DNA of 64,000 nucleotides, from assembly GCA_902493385.1 (NCBI GenBank), contig CABUPO010000007.1:1-64000 (forward strand). The letters run 5' to 3'. A program made the position numbers and the translations under genes. Each line of letters starts with the position of its first letter. Positions within the stretch are counted from its first letter, which is position 1. This stretch comes from an uncultured Lachnospiraceae bacterium (lineage in GTDB: Bacteria; Bacillota; Clostridia; Lachnospirales; Lachnospiraceae). A model generated the notes under the pieces. It was given only the letters and a program-made list of their open reading frames with translations. It was not told the DNA's origin and did no database searches. Below, one piece after another: positions 50,913-60,824 of the stretch.

Positions 50913-51978
50913 GAATTTAGAAGACGTAGTTTTTCATTATGAGGATTTGATTAATGAACTCAGCGACCCTGAGATTGCGGGCAATAACGAGCAGTACAGA
51001 AAGCTTATGAAGGAGCAGACAGAGCTTATGCCGCTTGTTGAAAAGTACAAGGAATATAAGCAGGTGAAAGCCGGAATAGAAGACAGTCTTTTGATTCTTG
51101 AAGAAGAAAAGGACGAGGATATGCGCGAGCTTGCAAAGGAAGAGCTTGCAGACTGCAGAAGCAGAGTTGAGGAAATTGAGCATGATTTAAAAATACTTCT
51201 TCTTCCTAAAGATCCTAATGACAGCAAGAATGTAATTGTCGAAATCAGAGGCGGCGCAGGAGGAGATGAAGCAGCGCTGTTTGCAGCCGATTTGTTCAGA
51301 ATGTACAGCAGATATGCCGAGCGTAAAAACTGGAAGATAGATATGATGAATTCCAGTGAAAACGGCCTTGGAGGTTTTAAAGAGGTTGTATTTATGATAG
51401 ACGGAGAAGGCGCTTATTCAAAGCTCAAATATGAGAGCGGCGTTCACAGGGTACAGAGAATACCGGTAACGGAATCAGGAGGAAGAATCCATACGTCTAC
51501 CGCTACGGTTGCAATTATGCCGGAAGCAGAAGAAGTAGACGTCCATATTGATATGAACGACTGTAAATTCGACGTGTTCAGAGCGTCTGGAAACGGTGGG
51601 CAGTGCGTCAATACAACTGATTCGGCAGTAAGACTCACACATATACCTACAGGAATAGTAGTATCCTGTCAGGATGAAAAATCACAGCTGAAGAATAAAG
51701 ATAAAGCGCTTAAGGTGCTGCGTTCAAGGCTGTATGAGCTTGAGTGTGCAAAAGCGCACGACGCAGAGGCAGAAGCAAGAAAGAGCCAGGTAGGAACCGG
51801 AGACCGTTCGGAGAAAATAAGGACCTATAATTATCCGCAGAGCAGAGTTACCGACCACCGCATTAAGCTTACAAGCCACAGACTGTCAGAAATCATGGAC
51901 GGAGACATTGAAGAAATTATTCAAAGCCTTACGGCAGCCGACCAAAGTGCAAAGCTTGCAAAGATGCAGGAGAACTAA
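50905..51978 (+). CDS. prfA: Peptide chain release factor 1
   Basis: 357 residues. The peptidyl-hydrolysis motif GNGGQCVNTTDSAV has Gln at about 233, and the stop-codon reading domain lies around 110-220 with the R-V-P-x-T-E-S-type tripeptide region (QRIPVTESGGR). Reads UAA and UAG. It overlaps prmC by 8 bp with TAGGAGG before ATG. Confidence 0.96.
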   Translation: MFENLEDVVFHYEDLINELSDPEIAGNNEQYRKLMKEQTELMPLVEKYKEYKQVKAGIEDSLLILEEEKDEDMRELAKEELADCRSRVEEIEHDLKILLLPKDPNDSKNVIVEIRGGAGGDEAALFAADLFRMYSRYAERKNWKIDMMNSSENGLGGFKEVVFMIDGEGAYSKLKYESGVHRVQRIPVTESGGRIHTSTATVAIMPEAEEVDVHIDMNDCKFDVFRASGNGGQCVNTTDSAVRLTHIPTGIVVSCQDEKSQLKNKDKALKVLRSRLYELECAKAHDAEAEARKSQVGTGDRSEKIRTYNYPQSRVTDHRIKLTSHRLSEIMDGDIEEIIQSLTAADQSAKLAKMQEN

Positions 51979-52043
51979 GATGCTTCAAATAACTGATATA
52001 GTCTTGTAATATGCTGTAATTAGTGTTATTTTATATATTGACG

Positions 52044-52067
52044 TGGGGGCGGAGGCTTGCGCCCCCA
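52044..52067. terminator. GC-rich hairpin after prfA
   Basis: TGGGGGCG/CGCCCCCA, 8 bp perfect stem with an 8-nt loop. No U-run follows on either strand, so it may be a processing or pausing structure instead of a terminator. It lies 25 bp before the next gene's ATG. Confidence 0.55.
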
Positions 52068-52091
52068 TGATAACAGTAAAGGAGCGGCATA

Positions 52092-53066
52092 ATGAAAAAA
52101 ATATCAAAATTAATGGGATTTCGCTCAGACGTAAAAGTAGTTGACGCCACACTCCGCGACGGAGGGCTTGTGAATGATTTCTACTTTTCTGATGAATTTG
52201 TAAAAGCATTATATGAAACGAATATAAGAGCCGGTGTGGATTATATGGAGTTTGGCTACAAATCTTCAAGCGAAATATTTGATACCAATAAATTCGGAAA
52301 ATGGAAGTTTTGTAATGATGATGATATAAGAGCTGTAGTAGGGGATAATAATACTGACCTTAAGGTTGCCGTTATGGCAGATGTCGGAAGATGCGATTAT
52401 AAGAAAGATATTACGGACAAGACAGACAGCCCGATAGATCTTGTAAGGGTTGCTACTTATCTTAACACAATGCCGGCGGCAGCTCATATGATAGAGGATA
52501 TAGCCGCAAAAGGATATGAAGTAAGCTGCAATATTATGGCTGTATCCAATGTACAGGAAGCAGATCTGCGTGTTGCTCTTGATATACTTGCAGAGACGCC
52601 GGTTGATGTTATATACATAGTGGACAGCTTTGGTTCGCTGTATCCTGAACAGATTGCAAGGATAGCGGATCTTTATATGGAATATGCTGTCAAATACGGA
52701 AAGAAAATCGGAATGCACGCACATAACAACCAGCAGCTTGCCTTTGCCAATACTATAGAAGCTGTAGGCGACGGAGTCGACTGGCTGGACGCGACTTACG
52801 GAGGAATGGGAAGAGGAGCGGGCAACTGCCAGATGGAGCTTCTGCTTGGATTTTTACGTAATCCGAAATACAACATATATCCGGTTATACAATTTATAGA
52901 AAAATATATTAACGGGCTGAAAAATGAGGGAGTTGTATGGGGGTATGATTTGCAGTATCTTCTTACAAGTCTGACAAACCAGCATCCGCGTTCTGCGATA
53001 GCATTTACTAAGGATAAAAGAACAGATTATTCGGAGTTTTATAAAGAGGTATTTTCTCAGGAATGA
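52092..53066 (+). CDS. Aldolase-type enzyme (HMGL-like, DRE-TIM metallolyase)
   Basis: 324 residues. The catalytic opening VVDATLRDGGLVND gives the D-x-x-x-R-D metal site. The late HAHNNQQLAFANT supplies the metal-binding His pair, as in isopropylmalate/homocitrate synthases and 4-hydroxy-2-oxovalerate aldolase. It lacks the C-terminal regulatory or communication domain. Probably a C-C lyase or aldolase on a 2-oxo acid; exact substrate unknown. Start behind AAAGGAGCGG. Confidence 0.8.
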   Translation: MKKISKLMGFRSDVKVVDATLRDGGLVNDFYFSDEFVKALYETNIRAGVDYMEFGYKSSSEIFDTNKFGKWKFCNDDDIRAVVGDNNTDLKVAVMADVGRCDYKKDITDKTDSPIDLVRVATYLNTMPAAAHMIEDIAAKGYEVSCNIMAVSNVQEADLRVALDILAETPVDVIYIVDSFGSLYPEQIARIADLYMEYAVKYGKKIGMHAHNNQQLAFANTIEAVGDGVDWLDATYGGMGRGAGNCQMELLLGFLRNPKYNIYPVIQFIEKYINGLKNEGVVWGYDLQYLLTSLTNQHPRSAIAFTKDKRTDYSEFYKEVFSQE

Positions 53067-53108
53067 TATTTTGCCGGAGTGAAGGTTATAAATTGAGGGT
53101 GAAGAGTG

Positions 53109-54461
53109 ATGGCTGTTATAAGCGGGCGGCGTAAAAGAGGCCTTAGTACAACACAGATTATTGCATGCGGTTTCCTTATTTCAATGATTATTGGAATGGT
53201 TCTGCTTATGCTGCCTGTATCGTCAAAAAACGGAACGTTTACCAATCCGGTTGACGCGTTGTTCACTGCGACTACTTCCGTGTGCGTTACAGGGCTTACC
53301 ACTGTATCTACGGCAGAACACTGGAGCGTATTCGGACAGATAGTTATTATGATTCTTATTCAGTTTGGCGGGCTTGGCATAGTTACTTTTACGACTGCGA
53401 TGCTTCTTATTGCTTCTAAGCGCATAACCTTAAAGGAGCGCCTTCTTATAAAGGACGCATATAATCTGAACAGTCTGAATGGTCTTGTAAGGCTTACGAA
53501 AAATATTCTTAAAGGGACTATTATATGCGAGCTTTGCGGGGCGCTGTTATATTCGGTTGTATTTGTAAAAGATTACGGAGCTTACGGTATATTTTATTCA
53601 ATATTTAACGCCATATCCGCATTTTGCAATGCAGGTATGGATATTCTCGGCAATACAAGTCTTAGAATATACAGGGATAATTTCCTTGTAAATACGGTTA
53701 CTATGATTCTTATTATACTGGGAGGACTTGGCTTTCCTGTATGGTGGGATTTGATTAAGAATCTGGGACATAAGAAAAAAAGACGTTTCACGCTCCATAC
53801 TAAGCTTGTTCTGACAGTTACGGCAGCGCTTATCTTCGGAGGAATGCTTCTCATACTTTTTATTGAATATAATAATCCTGACACATTAGGAAATCTTTCT
53901 CTGCCGAAAAAAGTGCAGGCGGCTATGTTTCAGTCTGTAACGACAAGGACGGCGGGATTTTATACTATACCTCAGGAAAATTTTACCGACGCGTCGGCAT
54001 TTGTCTCGCTTATTCTCATGTTTATCGGCGGTTCTCCGTCAGGTACGGCGGGCGGCGTTAAAACTGTTACTATTGCAATGATAATACTGACTGTATATGC
54101 AATAGTAAAAAATAAACGTGATACTGAAGCGTTTGGAAGAAGTATATCTGAACAGAATGTCAGGAAAGGAATAGCCGTATTCGTAATAAGCTTTGCAGTG
54201 CTTTTGCTGTCGATGGGGTCTCTCAGTATAGTCAGACGCGCTGATTTTCTTGATACTCTTTACGAGTGCGTATCGGCTCTTGCAACCGTAGGACTTTCAA
54301 GAGGAATTACCGCTCAGCTTGGTACTGCGGGGAAAATTATCATAATTATTACAATGTATATAGGAAGAATAGGGCCTATATCGCTTGCTTTATTCTTTAA
54401 TGCTAATAAGACGCAGAAAGACCTGAAACACTATCCTGTAGCTGATATTCAGGTAGGTTGA
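53109..54461 (+). CDS. Potassium uptake membrane subunit (TrkH/KtrB)
   Basis: 450 residues from ATG 53109. Four M1-P-M2 repeats with selectivity segments TTSVCVTGLTTV, NAISAFCNAGMDI, SVTTRTAGFYT and SALATVGLSRGI. It passes K+ (or Na+-coupled K+) and is gated by the KtrA/TrkA protein encoded directly downstream. The size matches KtrB. About 15 bp separate the two genes. Confidence 0.93.
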   Translation: MAVISGRRKRGLSTTQIIACGFLISMIIGMVLLMLPVSSKNGTFTNPVDALFTATTSVCVTGLTTVSTAEHWSVFGQIVIMILIQFGGLGIVTFTTAMLLIASKRITLKERLLIKDAYNLNSLNGLVRLTKNILKGTIICELCGALLYSVVFVKDYGAYGIFYSIFNAISAFCNAGMDILGNTSLRIYRDNFLVNTVTMILIILGGLGFPVWWDLIKNLGHKKKRRFTLHTKLVLTVTAALIFGGMLLILFIEYNNPDTLGNLSLPKKVQAAMFQSVTTRTAGFYTIPQENFTDASAFVSLILMFIGGSPSGTAGGVKTVTIAMIILTVYAIVKNKRDTEAFGRSISEQNVRKGIAVFVISFAVLLLSMGSLSIVRRADFLDTLYECVSALATVGLSRGITAQLGTAGKIIIIITMYIGRIGPISLALFFNANKTQKDLKHYPVADIQVG

Positions 54462-54475
54462 GATTGGAGGTAAAT

Positions 54476-55153
54476 ATGGGAAAGAAAAAAGAATTTGCCG
54501 TACTTGGGCTTGGCAAATTCGGTATAAGCCTTGCCAAATGCCTGTCTGATGCAGGCTGCGAGGTTATGGTTGTAGATACCGACAGCGAAATGGTAAATAT
54601 CGTAGCGGATTATGTAGTACATGCGGAAGTCGGGGATGTTACTAACAGGGATTTTATAGAAACGCTGGGATTATCTAATTATGACGGAGTTATAGTAGGA
54701 ATAGGCGATAATCTTGAAGCGGGAGTTATGGCAACGATACTTGCAAAGGAAGCCGGCGCAGTATATGTGCTTGCAAAGGCAGGAAGCGAGCTTCATGCTA
54801 GAATACTTAAAAAAGTCGGAGCCGATAAGATAATTTATCCTGAAATGGAGTCAGGAAGACGAATAGCCAACCAGCTCGTACACGGCAATTATTTTGACGT
54901 AATAGAGCTCTCTACAACATACAGCATTATGGAAATTGACGCGCCGGACGCATGGGCAGGTTATTCCTTTAAGACACTTAACCTCAGGGCAAAATACAAT
55001 GTAAATGTAATCGGAATCAGAAGGGATGAAGAAACATTTATTAATCCGTCCGCAGATATGCCTATATGTGCAAATGATGTATTAGTTGTTATCGGCGATA
55101 ATGACACGCTTGAAAAATTAAGCAGTATGACGAAAGATACAGAGGATAAGTAA
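54476..55153 (+). CDS. Potassium channel regulator (TrkA/KtrA, RCK)
   Basis: 225 residues from ATG 54476 with TTGGAGG ahead. N-terminal RCK_N nucleotide fold GLGKFGISLAKCL (about 11-23) with VVDTDSEMV, then an RCK_C domain (about 140-220). Forms an octameric ring that opens the KtrB channel with ATP. Operon with the KtrB gene. Confidence 0.93.
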   Translation: MGKKKEFAVLGLGKFGISLAKCLSDAGCEVMVVDTDSEMVNIVADYVVHAEVGDVTNRDFIETLGLSNYDGVIVGIGDNLEAGVMATILAKEAGAVYVLAKAGSELHARILKKVGADKIIYPEMESGRRIANQLVHGNYFDVIELSTTYSIMEIDAPDAWAGYSFKTLNLRAKYNVNVIGIRRDEETFINPSADMPICANDVLVVIGDNDTLEKLSSMTKDTEDK

Positions 55154-55156
55154 AGT

Positions 55157-56035
55157 ATGATTGAAAGCCGTACAAACGAAAATATTAAAAATATAATAAA
55201 GCTCAGGGATAATGGAAAAGAAAGAAAAAAACAGGAAATGTATATAGTTGAAGGCCCTAAAATGGTGCTTGAAGCAGTTCGTCTTGGCAAGGCGCAGCAT
55301 GTGTATATATCTCAGACTGCATATGAAGGCATATCAGGAAAAGAAAGCCGTCCGGGCATGGCGGCCGGCAACAGGTATGCGGGATATGATGAGAGTGAAG
55401 CGCTTAAAATGATTAAAAGCACGAATTATGATATTGTATCAGATACAGTATTTGGTGCGTTGACAGACACTGTAACTCCGCAGGGAATGCTCGCTTTGGT
55501 TCGTATGAACGGCTCTGGGATAAATGATGTTATTAATTCTCCCTATGGAATAAGGCATTACTGCAATGAAAAGTGCTGTATGAATATTACAAGGCTTCTT
55601 ATTCTGTGCGATGTACAGGACCCTGGCAATCTGGGAACTATTATGAGGACTGCGGAAGCGGCGGGATTTGGCGGAATACTTATGACAAAGGGTACGGTGT
55701 CGGCATACAATCCCAAAGTGGTACGTTCTACGATGGGAGCGGTTTTAAGACTTCCGTTTGCCTATGCTGATAATATTTCTGATATTATTGATGCGTGCAA
55801 AAAGAATGGAATAAAAGTATATGCGGCAGCGCTTGATGGAAGTGATTTGAGGAATATTGATTTTGCGCCGCGAAGCGCTATAATAATCGGCAATGAATCC
55901 AGAGGAATAGATAAGGATACTCTTGATATGTGCGATGAGAATATATTTATTCCAATGAATCCTGCGTCAGAGTCGCTGAATGCGGCGGTAGCGGCAGGTA
56001 TTGTAATGTATCAAAGTACTTTGACTTTTCTATAG
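55157..56035 (+). CDS. SpoU/TrmH family RNA 2'-O-methyltransferase
   Basis: 292 residues. N-terminal substrate-binding domain, then the SPOUT knot with motif 1 DVQDPGNLGTIMRTAEAAG (about 155-173), motif 2 IIGNESRGID and motif 3 IPMNPASESLNAAVAAGI. Modifies rRNA or tRNA ribose; the RNA target is not determinable. It starts three bases after the KtrA stop. Confidence 0.9.
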   Translation: MIESRTNENIKNIIKLRDNGKERKKQEMYIVEGPKMVLEAVRLGKAQHVYISQTAYEGISGKESRPGMAAGNRYAGYDESEALKMIKSTNYDIVSDTVFGALTDTVTPQGMLALVRMNGSGINDVINSPYGIRHYCNEKCCMNITRLLILCDVQDPGNLGTIMRTAEAAGFGGILMTKGTVSAYNPKVVRSTMGAVLRLPFAYADNISDIIDACKKNGIKVYAAALDGSDLRNIDFAPRSAIIIGNESRGIDKDTLDMCDENIFIPMNPASESLNAAVAAGIVMYQSTLTFL

Positions 56036-56073
56036 TACAGTAATATAATCATGTAAAAGGAGGAGGTTATCTG

Positions 56074-56532
56074 ATGGAAAGTTATTACTGGCTTATTATC
56101 ATGGCTGTTTTGATTCTGTTTGAGATAATAACGCTTGGACTTTCTACAATATGGTTTGCTTTTGGAGCGCTTGCGGCGTTTGTTGCTTCGCTTTTAGGGG
56201 CTAATCTTGTAGTTCAGCTTATTGTGTTTTTTGCCGTATCGCTAATAACGCTGTTTTTTACAAGACCGGTTGCGTTAAAGTATTTTAATAAGGACAGGAC
56301 TAAGACTAACGCGGAGAGTCTTGTTGGACAGAAGGCTGTGGTTACAGAACAGATTGATAATCTTGGAGCGTCAGGTTATGTGTCTGTTGGCGGTCAGGAA
56401 TGGATGGCAAGGTCTGTAGACGATGAAGTAATTGATAAGGGAAAGACCGTTATAGTTGACGGGATTTCCGGAGCGAAGCTTATTGTAAGCCTGCCTGACA
56501 CGGCGGGAGAGAAGGAGGAGAATAATGGGTAA
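56074..56532 (+). CDS. NfeD family membrane protein
   Basis: 152 residues. Two to three N-terminal helices (WLIIMAVLILFEIIT, FGALAAFVASLLG, LIVFFAVSLITLFF), then an OB-fold domain (about 95-145, GQKAVVTEQIDNLGASGYV). Short NfeD proteins pair with SPFH proteins in membrane microdomains. It overlaps the SPFH gene by 8 bp. AAAGGAGGAGG precedes the start. Confidence 0.9.
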   Translation: MESYYWLIIMAVLILFEIITLGLSTIWFAFGALAAFVASLLGANLVVQLIVFFAVSLITLFFTRPVALKYFNKDRTKTNAESLVGQKAVVTEQIDNLGASGYVSVGGQEWMARSVDDEVIDKGKTVIVDGISGAKLIVSLPDTAGEKEENNG

Positions 56533-57499
56533 TATGTGTTTGCTTACCGGAGAGCAGATTGCAGGGGTTGCGCCGTTTGTCGGCATAGTGCTTGTAATAC
56601 TGGTGCTTGTGATAATTCTTACATCATGCGTTAAGATTGTTCCACAGGCAACTGCATATGTAGTTGAGAGGCTGGGAGGATATCAGGCAACGTGGAGCGT
56701 AGGAATACATTTTAAGGTTCCTGTTATAGACAGGGTTGCAAAAAGAGTTATTTTAAAGGAACAGGTTGTTGACTTTGCGCCTCAGCCGGTTATTACAAAG
56801 GACAACGTTACGATGCGTATTGATACGGTTGTATTTTACCAGATTACGGACCCTAAGCTATACGCATATGGAGTAGAGAATCCGATAATGGCTATTGAGA
56901 ATCTTACGGCAACGACGCTTCGTAATATTATCGGTGATTTGGAGCTTGATGAAACGCTTACTTCAAGAGAGATTATTAATACGAAGATGAGAGTATCGCT
57001 TGATGTGGCTACGGATCCCTGGGGCATTAAGGTTAACAGGGTAGAGCTGAAGAATATCATACCGCCCGCAGCTATTCAGGACGCGATGGAGAAGCAGATG
57101 AAAGCAGAGCGTGAAAGACGTGAAGCAATTCTTATCGCAGAAGGCGAGAAAAAGTCAACTATTCTTGTTGCCGAAGGTAAGAAGGAATCTGCAATTCTTG
57201 ATGCAGAGGCAGAAAAAGAAGCCGCAATCCTTCGTGCGGAAGCTAAGAAGGAAGCAACTATAAGAGAGGCGGAAGGCCAGGCAGAAGCGATACTTACTGT
57301 ACAGAAGGCTAACGCTGACGGAATAAGATTTCTTAACGAGGCAATGCCAAGCGGAGAGGTTATTACACTTAAGAGTCTTGAAGCATTTGCAAAGGCAGCG
57401 GACGGAAAAGCGACTAAGATTATTATACCTTCAGAGATTCAGGGTGTTGCGGGACTTGCAAAATCATTTGCTGAGGTTATAAAGGATAATAAAGAATAA
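56525..57499 (+). CDS. SPFH-domain (stomatin/paraslipin-like) protein
   Basis: 324 residues. An N-terminal membrane helix (about 15-37), then SPFH domain with IVPQATAYVVERLGGYQ and PVITKDNVTMRIDTVVFYQI. A long Glu/Ala/Lys coiled-coil follows (about 190-260), with repeated IL-AEGEKKS-type units, and a C-terminal hydrophobic segment. Scaffold protein of membrane microdomains, paired with NfeD upstream. The repeated coiled-coil units are visible at DNA level as well. Confidence 0.92.
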   Translation: MGNMCLLTGEQIAGVAPFVGIVLVILVLVIILTSCVKIVPQATAYVVERLGGYQATWSVGIHFKVPVIDRVAKRVILKEQVVDFAPQPVITKDNVTMRIDTVVFYQITDPKLYAYGVENPIMAIENLTATTLRNIIGDLELDETLTSREIINTKMRVSLDVATDPWGIKVNRVELKNIIPPAAIQDAMEKQMKAERERREAILIAEGEKKSTILVAEGKKESAILDAEAEKEAAILRAEAKKEATIREAEGQAEAILTVQKANADGIRFLNEAMPSGEVITLKSLEAFAKAADGKATKIIIPSEIQGVAGLAKSFAEVIKDNKE

Positions 57500-57580
57500 A
57501 AAACTATTAAGAGGGGTATTCCAAAAGCATTTTACGGCTTAAGGAACGCCCTTCGGAATTTAAAGGATGATTTAAGGGAT

Positions 57581-59431
57581 ATGACTTTCGCCGGAAAAGA
57601 CAGAATAGATAAATTATTTCATTCAACATTTACTATAATTATATTATTTTTGGTAAAGCTCCTTGTATATTATTACCTTATTGACTGGAGCCTGTATTCG
57701 GTTATATATACGATAATAAGTTCAGGTATTATAGCCGTCATATTTGGTTATATATCTGAAACAAAAAGAAAGCACAGAACGGCAGTTTTTTCGGTGTTTT
57801 ATATTATAATAAGCGTGGTTATGTTTGCCGACGTTATGTATTATAATTATTACAATCAGACGGTGTCGGTAGCTCAGATATGGCAGATTAAAAATGTTGC
57901 AAAAGTACCGAAAAGCTTTGCTGCAACATTTATTCCGGCAAGCATATTGCTGTTTACCGATATACCTGTGCTTATAAGCAGTTTTAAAAGGCATGTCAGA
58001 GGAGGCCTGGCATTGCAAAAGCCGGCAAAAAACACGCGGAGAAATATATGCGTGTCTGTTGGCATACTTCTTTTTTTGTTTGTGTCAATTAATCCGTTTA
58101 ACAATCTGCAGATTGCAAGATTTACGGGCGGAGAGTTTTTTGTAAATCATATAGGAGATATATATGAAAATACTGCCGGCAGGCTTTTTAAAGAGAGTAT
58201 TAATGAAAAAGAAGTAATAGAAATAATTGATAAGAATAAAGATGGTACGGCAGGTACGGATTTAAAAGGTATTGCCGAAGGAAGAAATGTAATTATGATT
58301 CAGGTTGAGGCGCTTCAGAATTTCCTTATTAATAAGTCATATAACGGAGTGGAGCTTACGCCTAACCTTAATAAGCTTATTATGTCGGATTCGCTGTATT
58401 TTGATAACTTTTATACTAACATAGGAAAAGGCAATACGGCAGACGCGGAATTTTCTGCTCTTAATTCCCTTTATCCGGTTATTGAGAGAGAATGCTACAC
58501 TCTGTATCAGGATAATAATTTTAACGGTCTGCCTAAAAAGCTCAAGGAGAAGGGGTATCAGACGTTTGCAGTACACGGGTATGAAGGAGATTTTTGGAAT
58601 CGAAGAAATGCATATCCTAATCAGGGTATTGATAAATATTATGCGATGGAAGAGCTTGACCAGTCAGAACAGATAGGCTTAGGCATATCCGATGAATCAA
58701 TGTTTGACCAGTCAATTGAAATTATGAAAAAGCAAAATTCGCCGTTCTTCGCGTTTCTTATAACGCTTACTAATCATCATCCGTTTGAAATCAGCGAGGA
58801 GCTTGCTGATATACCTGTCCTTCCTGAGGATGAAGGCAGTAAGTTTGCCGCCTATCTTCAGACCGCGCATTATACAGATAAAGCTATTGGCGGATTTATA
58901 GATGGTCTTAAGGAAGCGGGATTGTATGATAACAGTATTATAATATTATACGGAGACCATCATGGCCTCAATAAGGATATGGATGATAACGACATATATA
59001 TGGAAAGATTTCTTGGAAAAGCTTACGATTATGATGAAATGATGAAAGTGCCGCTTATTATAAATATCCCGGGAAGCGGTGTGAACCGTACAATATCGAC
59101 TGTTGCCGGACAGATAGATATTTTTCCGACGGCAGCTAATCTTCTTAACATAGACTATGATTCATGTTATGTACTCGGTCATGACGCGGTTAATGCGTCG
59201 GAGGGATTTGTTGCGTTTACCGCTTACATGTTGAAGGGCTCGTTTGTAACGGATAACGTGATGTATGAGATGTCTAAAGAGGAAGTGTTTGAAGCGGGAA
59301 GGGCATGGAATCCTAAAACAGGGCAGGAACTTAATGTATCAGATTATATAGATTATTATAATAAGGCGATGGATTTGAAGACAGCCTCAGAGGAGATTTT
59401 GGAGCAGAATCTCATACCATCTTATAATTGA
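57581..59431 (+). CDS. LTA synthase family sulfatase-type enzyme
   Basis: 616 residues. About five N-terminal helices (about 10-185), then an extracellular sulfatase-fold domain. Nucleophile Thr286 lies in IGKGNTADAEF, with VIMIQVEALQNF metal site, YGDHHGLN and HHPF His residues. LtaS-type enzymes transfer glycerol phosphate from phosphatidylglycerol to build lipoteichoic acid; homologues can prime or modify glycolipids. Weak AAGGGAT before ATG. The stop overlaps the upstream frame of the next gene but the true next start is 63 bp on. Confidence 0.88.
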   Translation: MTFAGKDRIDKLFHSTFTIIILFLVKLLVYYYLIDWSLYSVIYTIISSGIIAVIFGYISETKRKHRTAVFSVFYIIISVVMFADVMYYNYYNQTVSVAQIWQIKNVAKVPKSFAATFIPASILLFTDIPVLISSFKRHVRGGLALQKPAKNTRRNICVSVGILLFLFVSINPFNNLQIARFTGGEFFVNHIGDIYENTAGRLFKESINEKEVIEIIDKNKDGTAGTDLKGIAEGRNVIMIQVEALQNFLINKSYNGVELTPNLNKLIMSDSLYFDNFYTNIGKGNTADAEFSALNSLYPVIERECYTLYQDNNFNGLPKKLKEKGYQTFAVHGYEGDFWNRRNAYPNQGIDKYYAMEELDQSEQIGLGISDESMFDQSIEIMKKQNSPFFAFLITLTNHHPFEISEELADIPVLPEDEGSKFAAYLQTAHYTDKAIGGFIDGLKEAGLYDNSIIILYGDHHGLNKDMDDNDIYMERFLGKAYDYDEMMKVPLIINIPGSGVNRTISTVAGQIDIFPTAANLLNIDYDSCYVLGHDAVNASEGFVAFTAYMLKGSFVTDNVMYEMSKEEVFEAGRAWNPKTGQELNVSDYIDYYNKAMDLKTASEEILEQNLIPSYN

Positions 59432-59493
59432 CACTTCAGGTAAATTGTTGTATATTGTTTGCATTCTTGAAAGAAATGAGGAGGCAGTATTAT

Positions 59494-60477
59494 ATGAATC
59501 TAAAAGGGCGTGATTTTCTTACTTTACTTGATTATTCTCCAAAGGAGATAGAATATCTGATAGACCTTGCCGCAAGACTTAAGGCAGAAAAGAGAAAAGG
59601 CATTCCCCACGACATACATAAAGGGAAGAATATAGCTTTGATATTTGAAAAAACAAGCACAAGAACCAGATGTTCTTTTGAGATAGCTGCTCATGACCTT
59701 GGAATGAATACTACCTATCTTGACCCTAAAAGCTCTCAGATTGGCAAAAAGGAGAGTATTGCAGATACTGCGAGGGTGCTTTGCCGTATGTTTGACGCTA
59801 TAGAGTATCGTGGTTACGGACAGGAGATTGTTGAAGCGTTGGCAGAATACGCAGATATTCCTGTATGGAATGGACTTACCAATGAATATCATCCTACGCA
59901 GCTGCTTGCCGACATGCTTACTATAAAAGAGCACTTTGGCAGGATAAAAGGAATACGCTTTGTATATATGGGCGATGCAAGATATAATATGGGTAATTCA
60001 ATTATGATTGCGTGCGCCAAGATGGGAATGCATTTTACGGCATGTACCAATAAAAAATATTTTCCTGATAAAAAGCTTGTGGATAAATGTATGAAGTATG
60101 CAGAAGAATCAGGCGGTTCAATAACTCTTACAGAGGATGTTAATGAAGGAACGAAAGACGCAGACGTTATATATACGGACGTATGGGTTTCTATGGGAGA
60201 GCCTGATAAGGTATGGGAAGAGAGAATACATGACCTTCTGCCTTACAGGGTTACTATGGATGTTATGAAAAATGCAGGCAGAAAGTCAATATTTATGCAC
60301 TGCCTTCCTGCTTTTCATGATCTTAATACTGCTGTCGGACGTGATATTAAGGAAAAGTTTGGACTGGATGAGATGGAAGTTACTGATGAAGTATTTGAAT
60401 CTTCGCAGTCGGTTGTATTTGATGAAGCAGAGAACCGTATGCATACCATTAAGGCCGTAATGTATGCAACTCTGTAA
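59494..60477 (+). CDS. argF: Ornithine carbamoyltransferase
   Basis: 327 residues from ATG 59494, behind GAGGAGG; the longer frame from 59428 is unsupported. Carbamoyl-phosphate site STRTRCSFE (about 55-63), HPTQLLADM and the ornithine-site HCLPAFHD. Makes citrulline from ornithine. Could be the biosynthetic argF or the catabolic arcB; no arginine genes lie nearby to decide. The adjacent DUF6145 gene starts 12 bp later. Confidence 0.93.
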   Translation: MNLKGRDFLTLLDYSPKEIEYLIDLAARLKAEKRKGIPHDIHKGKNIALIFEKTSTRTRCSFEIAAHDLGMNTTYLDPKSSQIGKKESIADTARVLCRMFDAIEYRGYGQEIVEALAEYADIPVWNGLTNEYHPTQLLADMLTIKEHFGRIKGIRFVYMGDARYNMGNSIMIACAKMGMHFTACTNKKYFPDKKLVDKCMKYAEESGGSITLTEDVNEGTKDADVIYTDVWVSMGEPDKVWEERIHDLLPYRVTMDVMKNAGRKSIFMHCLPAFHDLNTAVGRDIKEKFGLDEMEVTDEVFESSQSVVFDEAENRMHTIKAVMYATL

Positions 60478-60489
60478 AGAGGTGTATGT

Positions 60490-60807
60490 ATGGATGTAAA
60501 TAGCGCCGTTTTATGTGCGTGCAGCGCATATGAAGGTAAGTTTTATTTTAATGAAAAGTTTTCTAATATTCCCGAAGCAGTAAAAGAAGAACTTCAGATA
60601 ATGTGCGTAATGTATACGGAAGATGTAGGCGGCGAGCTTATTATCAGTTTTTCAGAGGACGGCAGACTTCTTCTTAATGTTAAGGCGGACGAGGGAGATC
60701 TTCTTTTTGACGAGATTGGGAGCGTGCTTAAAATTAAACAGATGCAGAATGATAAAAAAGAGCTTTTTACAATGCTTGAGAATTATTATGATGCATTTAT
60801 TAAATGA
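60490..60807 (+). CDS. DUF6145 family protein
   Basis: 105 residues, acidic, no membrane segment. The pattern CACSAYEGKFYFNEKF...LQIMCVMYTEDVGGELII matches a small cytosolic family that I associate with Lachnospiraceae (DUF6145). Function unknown. Lies between argF and coaX, probably in one transcript. AGAGGTG before ATG. Confidence 0.75.
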   Translation: MDVNSAVLCACSAYEGKFYFNEKFSNIPEAVKEELQIMCVMYTEDVGGELIISFSEDGRLLLNVKADEGDLLFDEIGSVLKIKQMQNDKKELFTMLENYYDAFIK

Positions 60808-60824
60808 TAACTAAGGAGAATATT

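Noticed and set aside
52044..52067. Strong GC hairpin as the prfA terminator
   Set aside because: No U-run follows on either strand, so I list it only as a hairpin with uncertain role.
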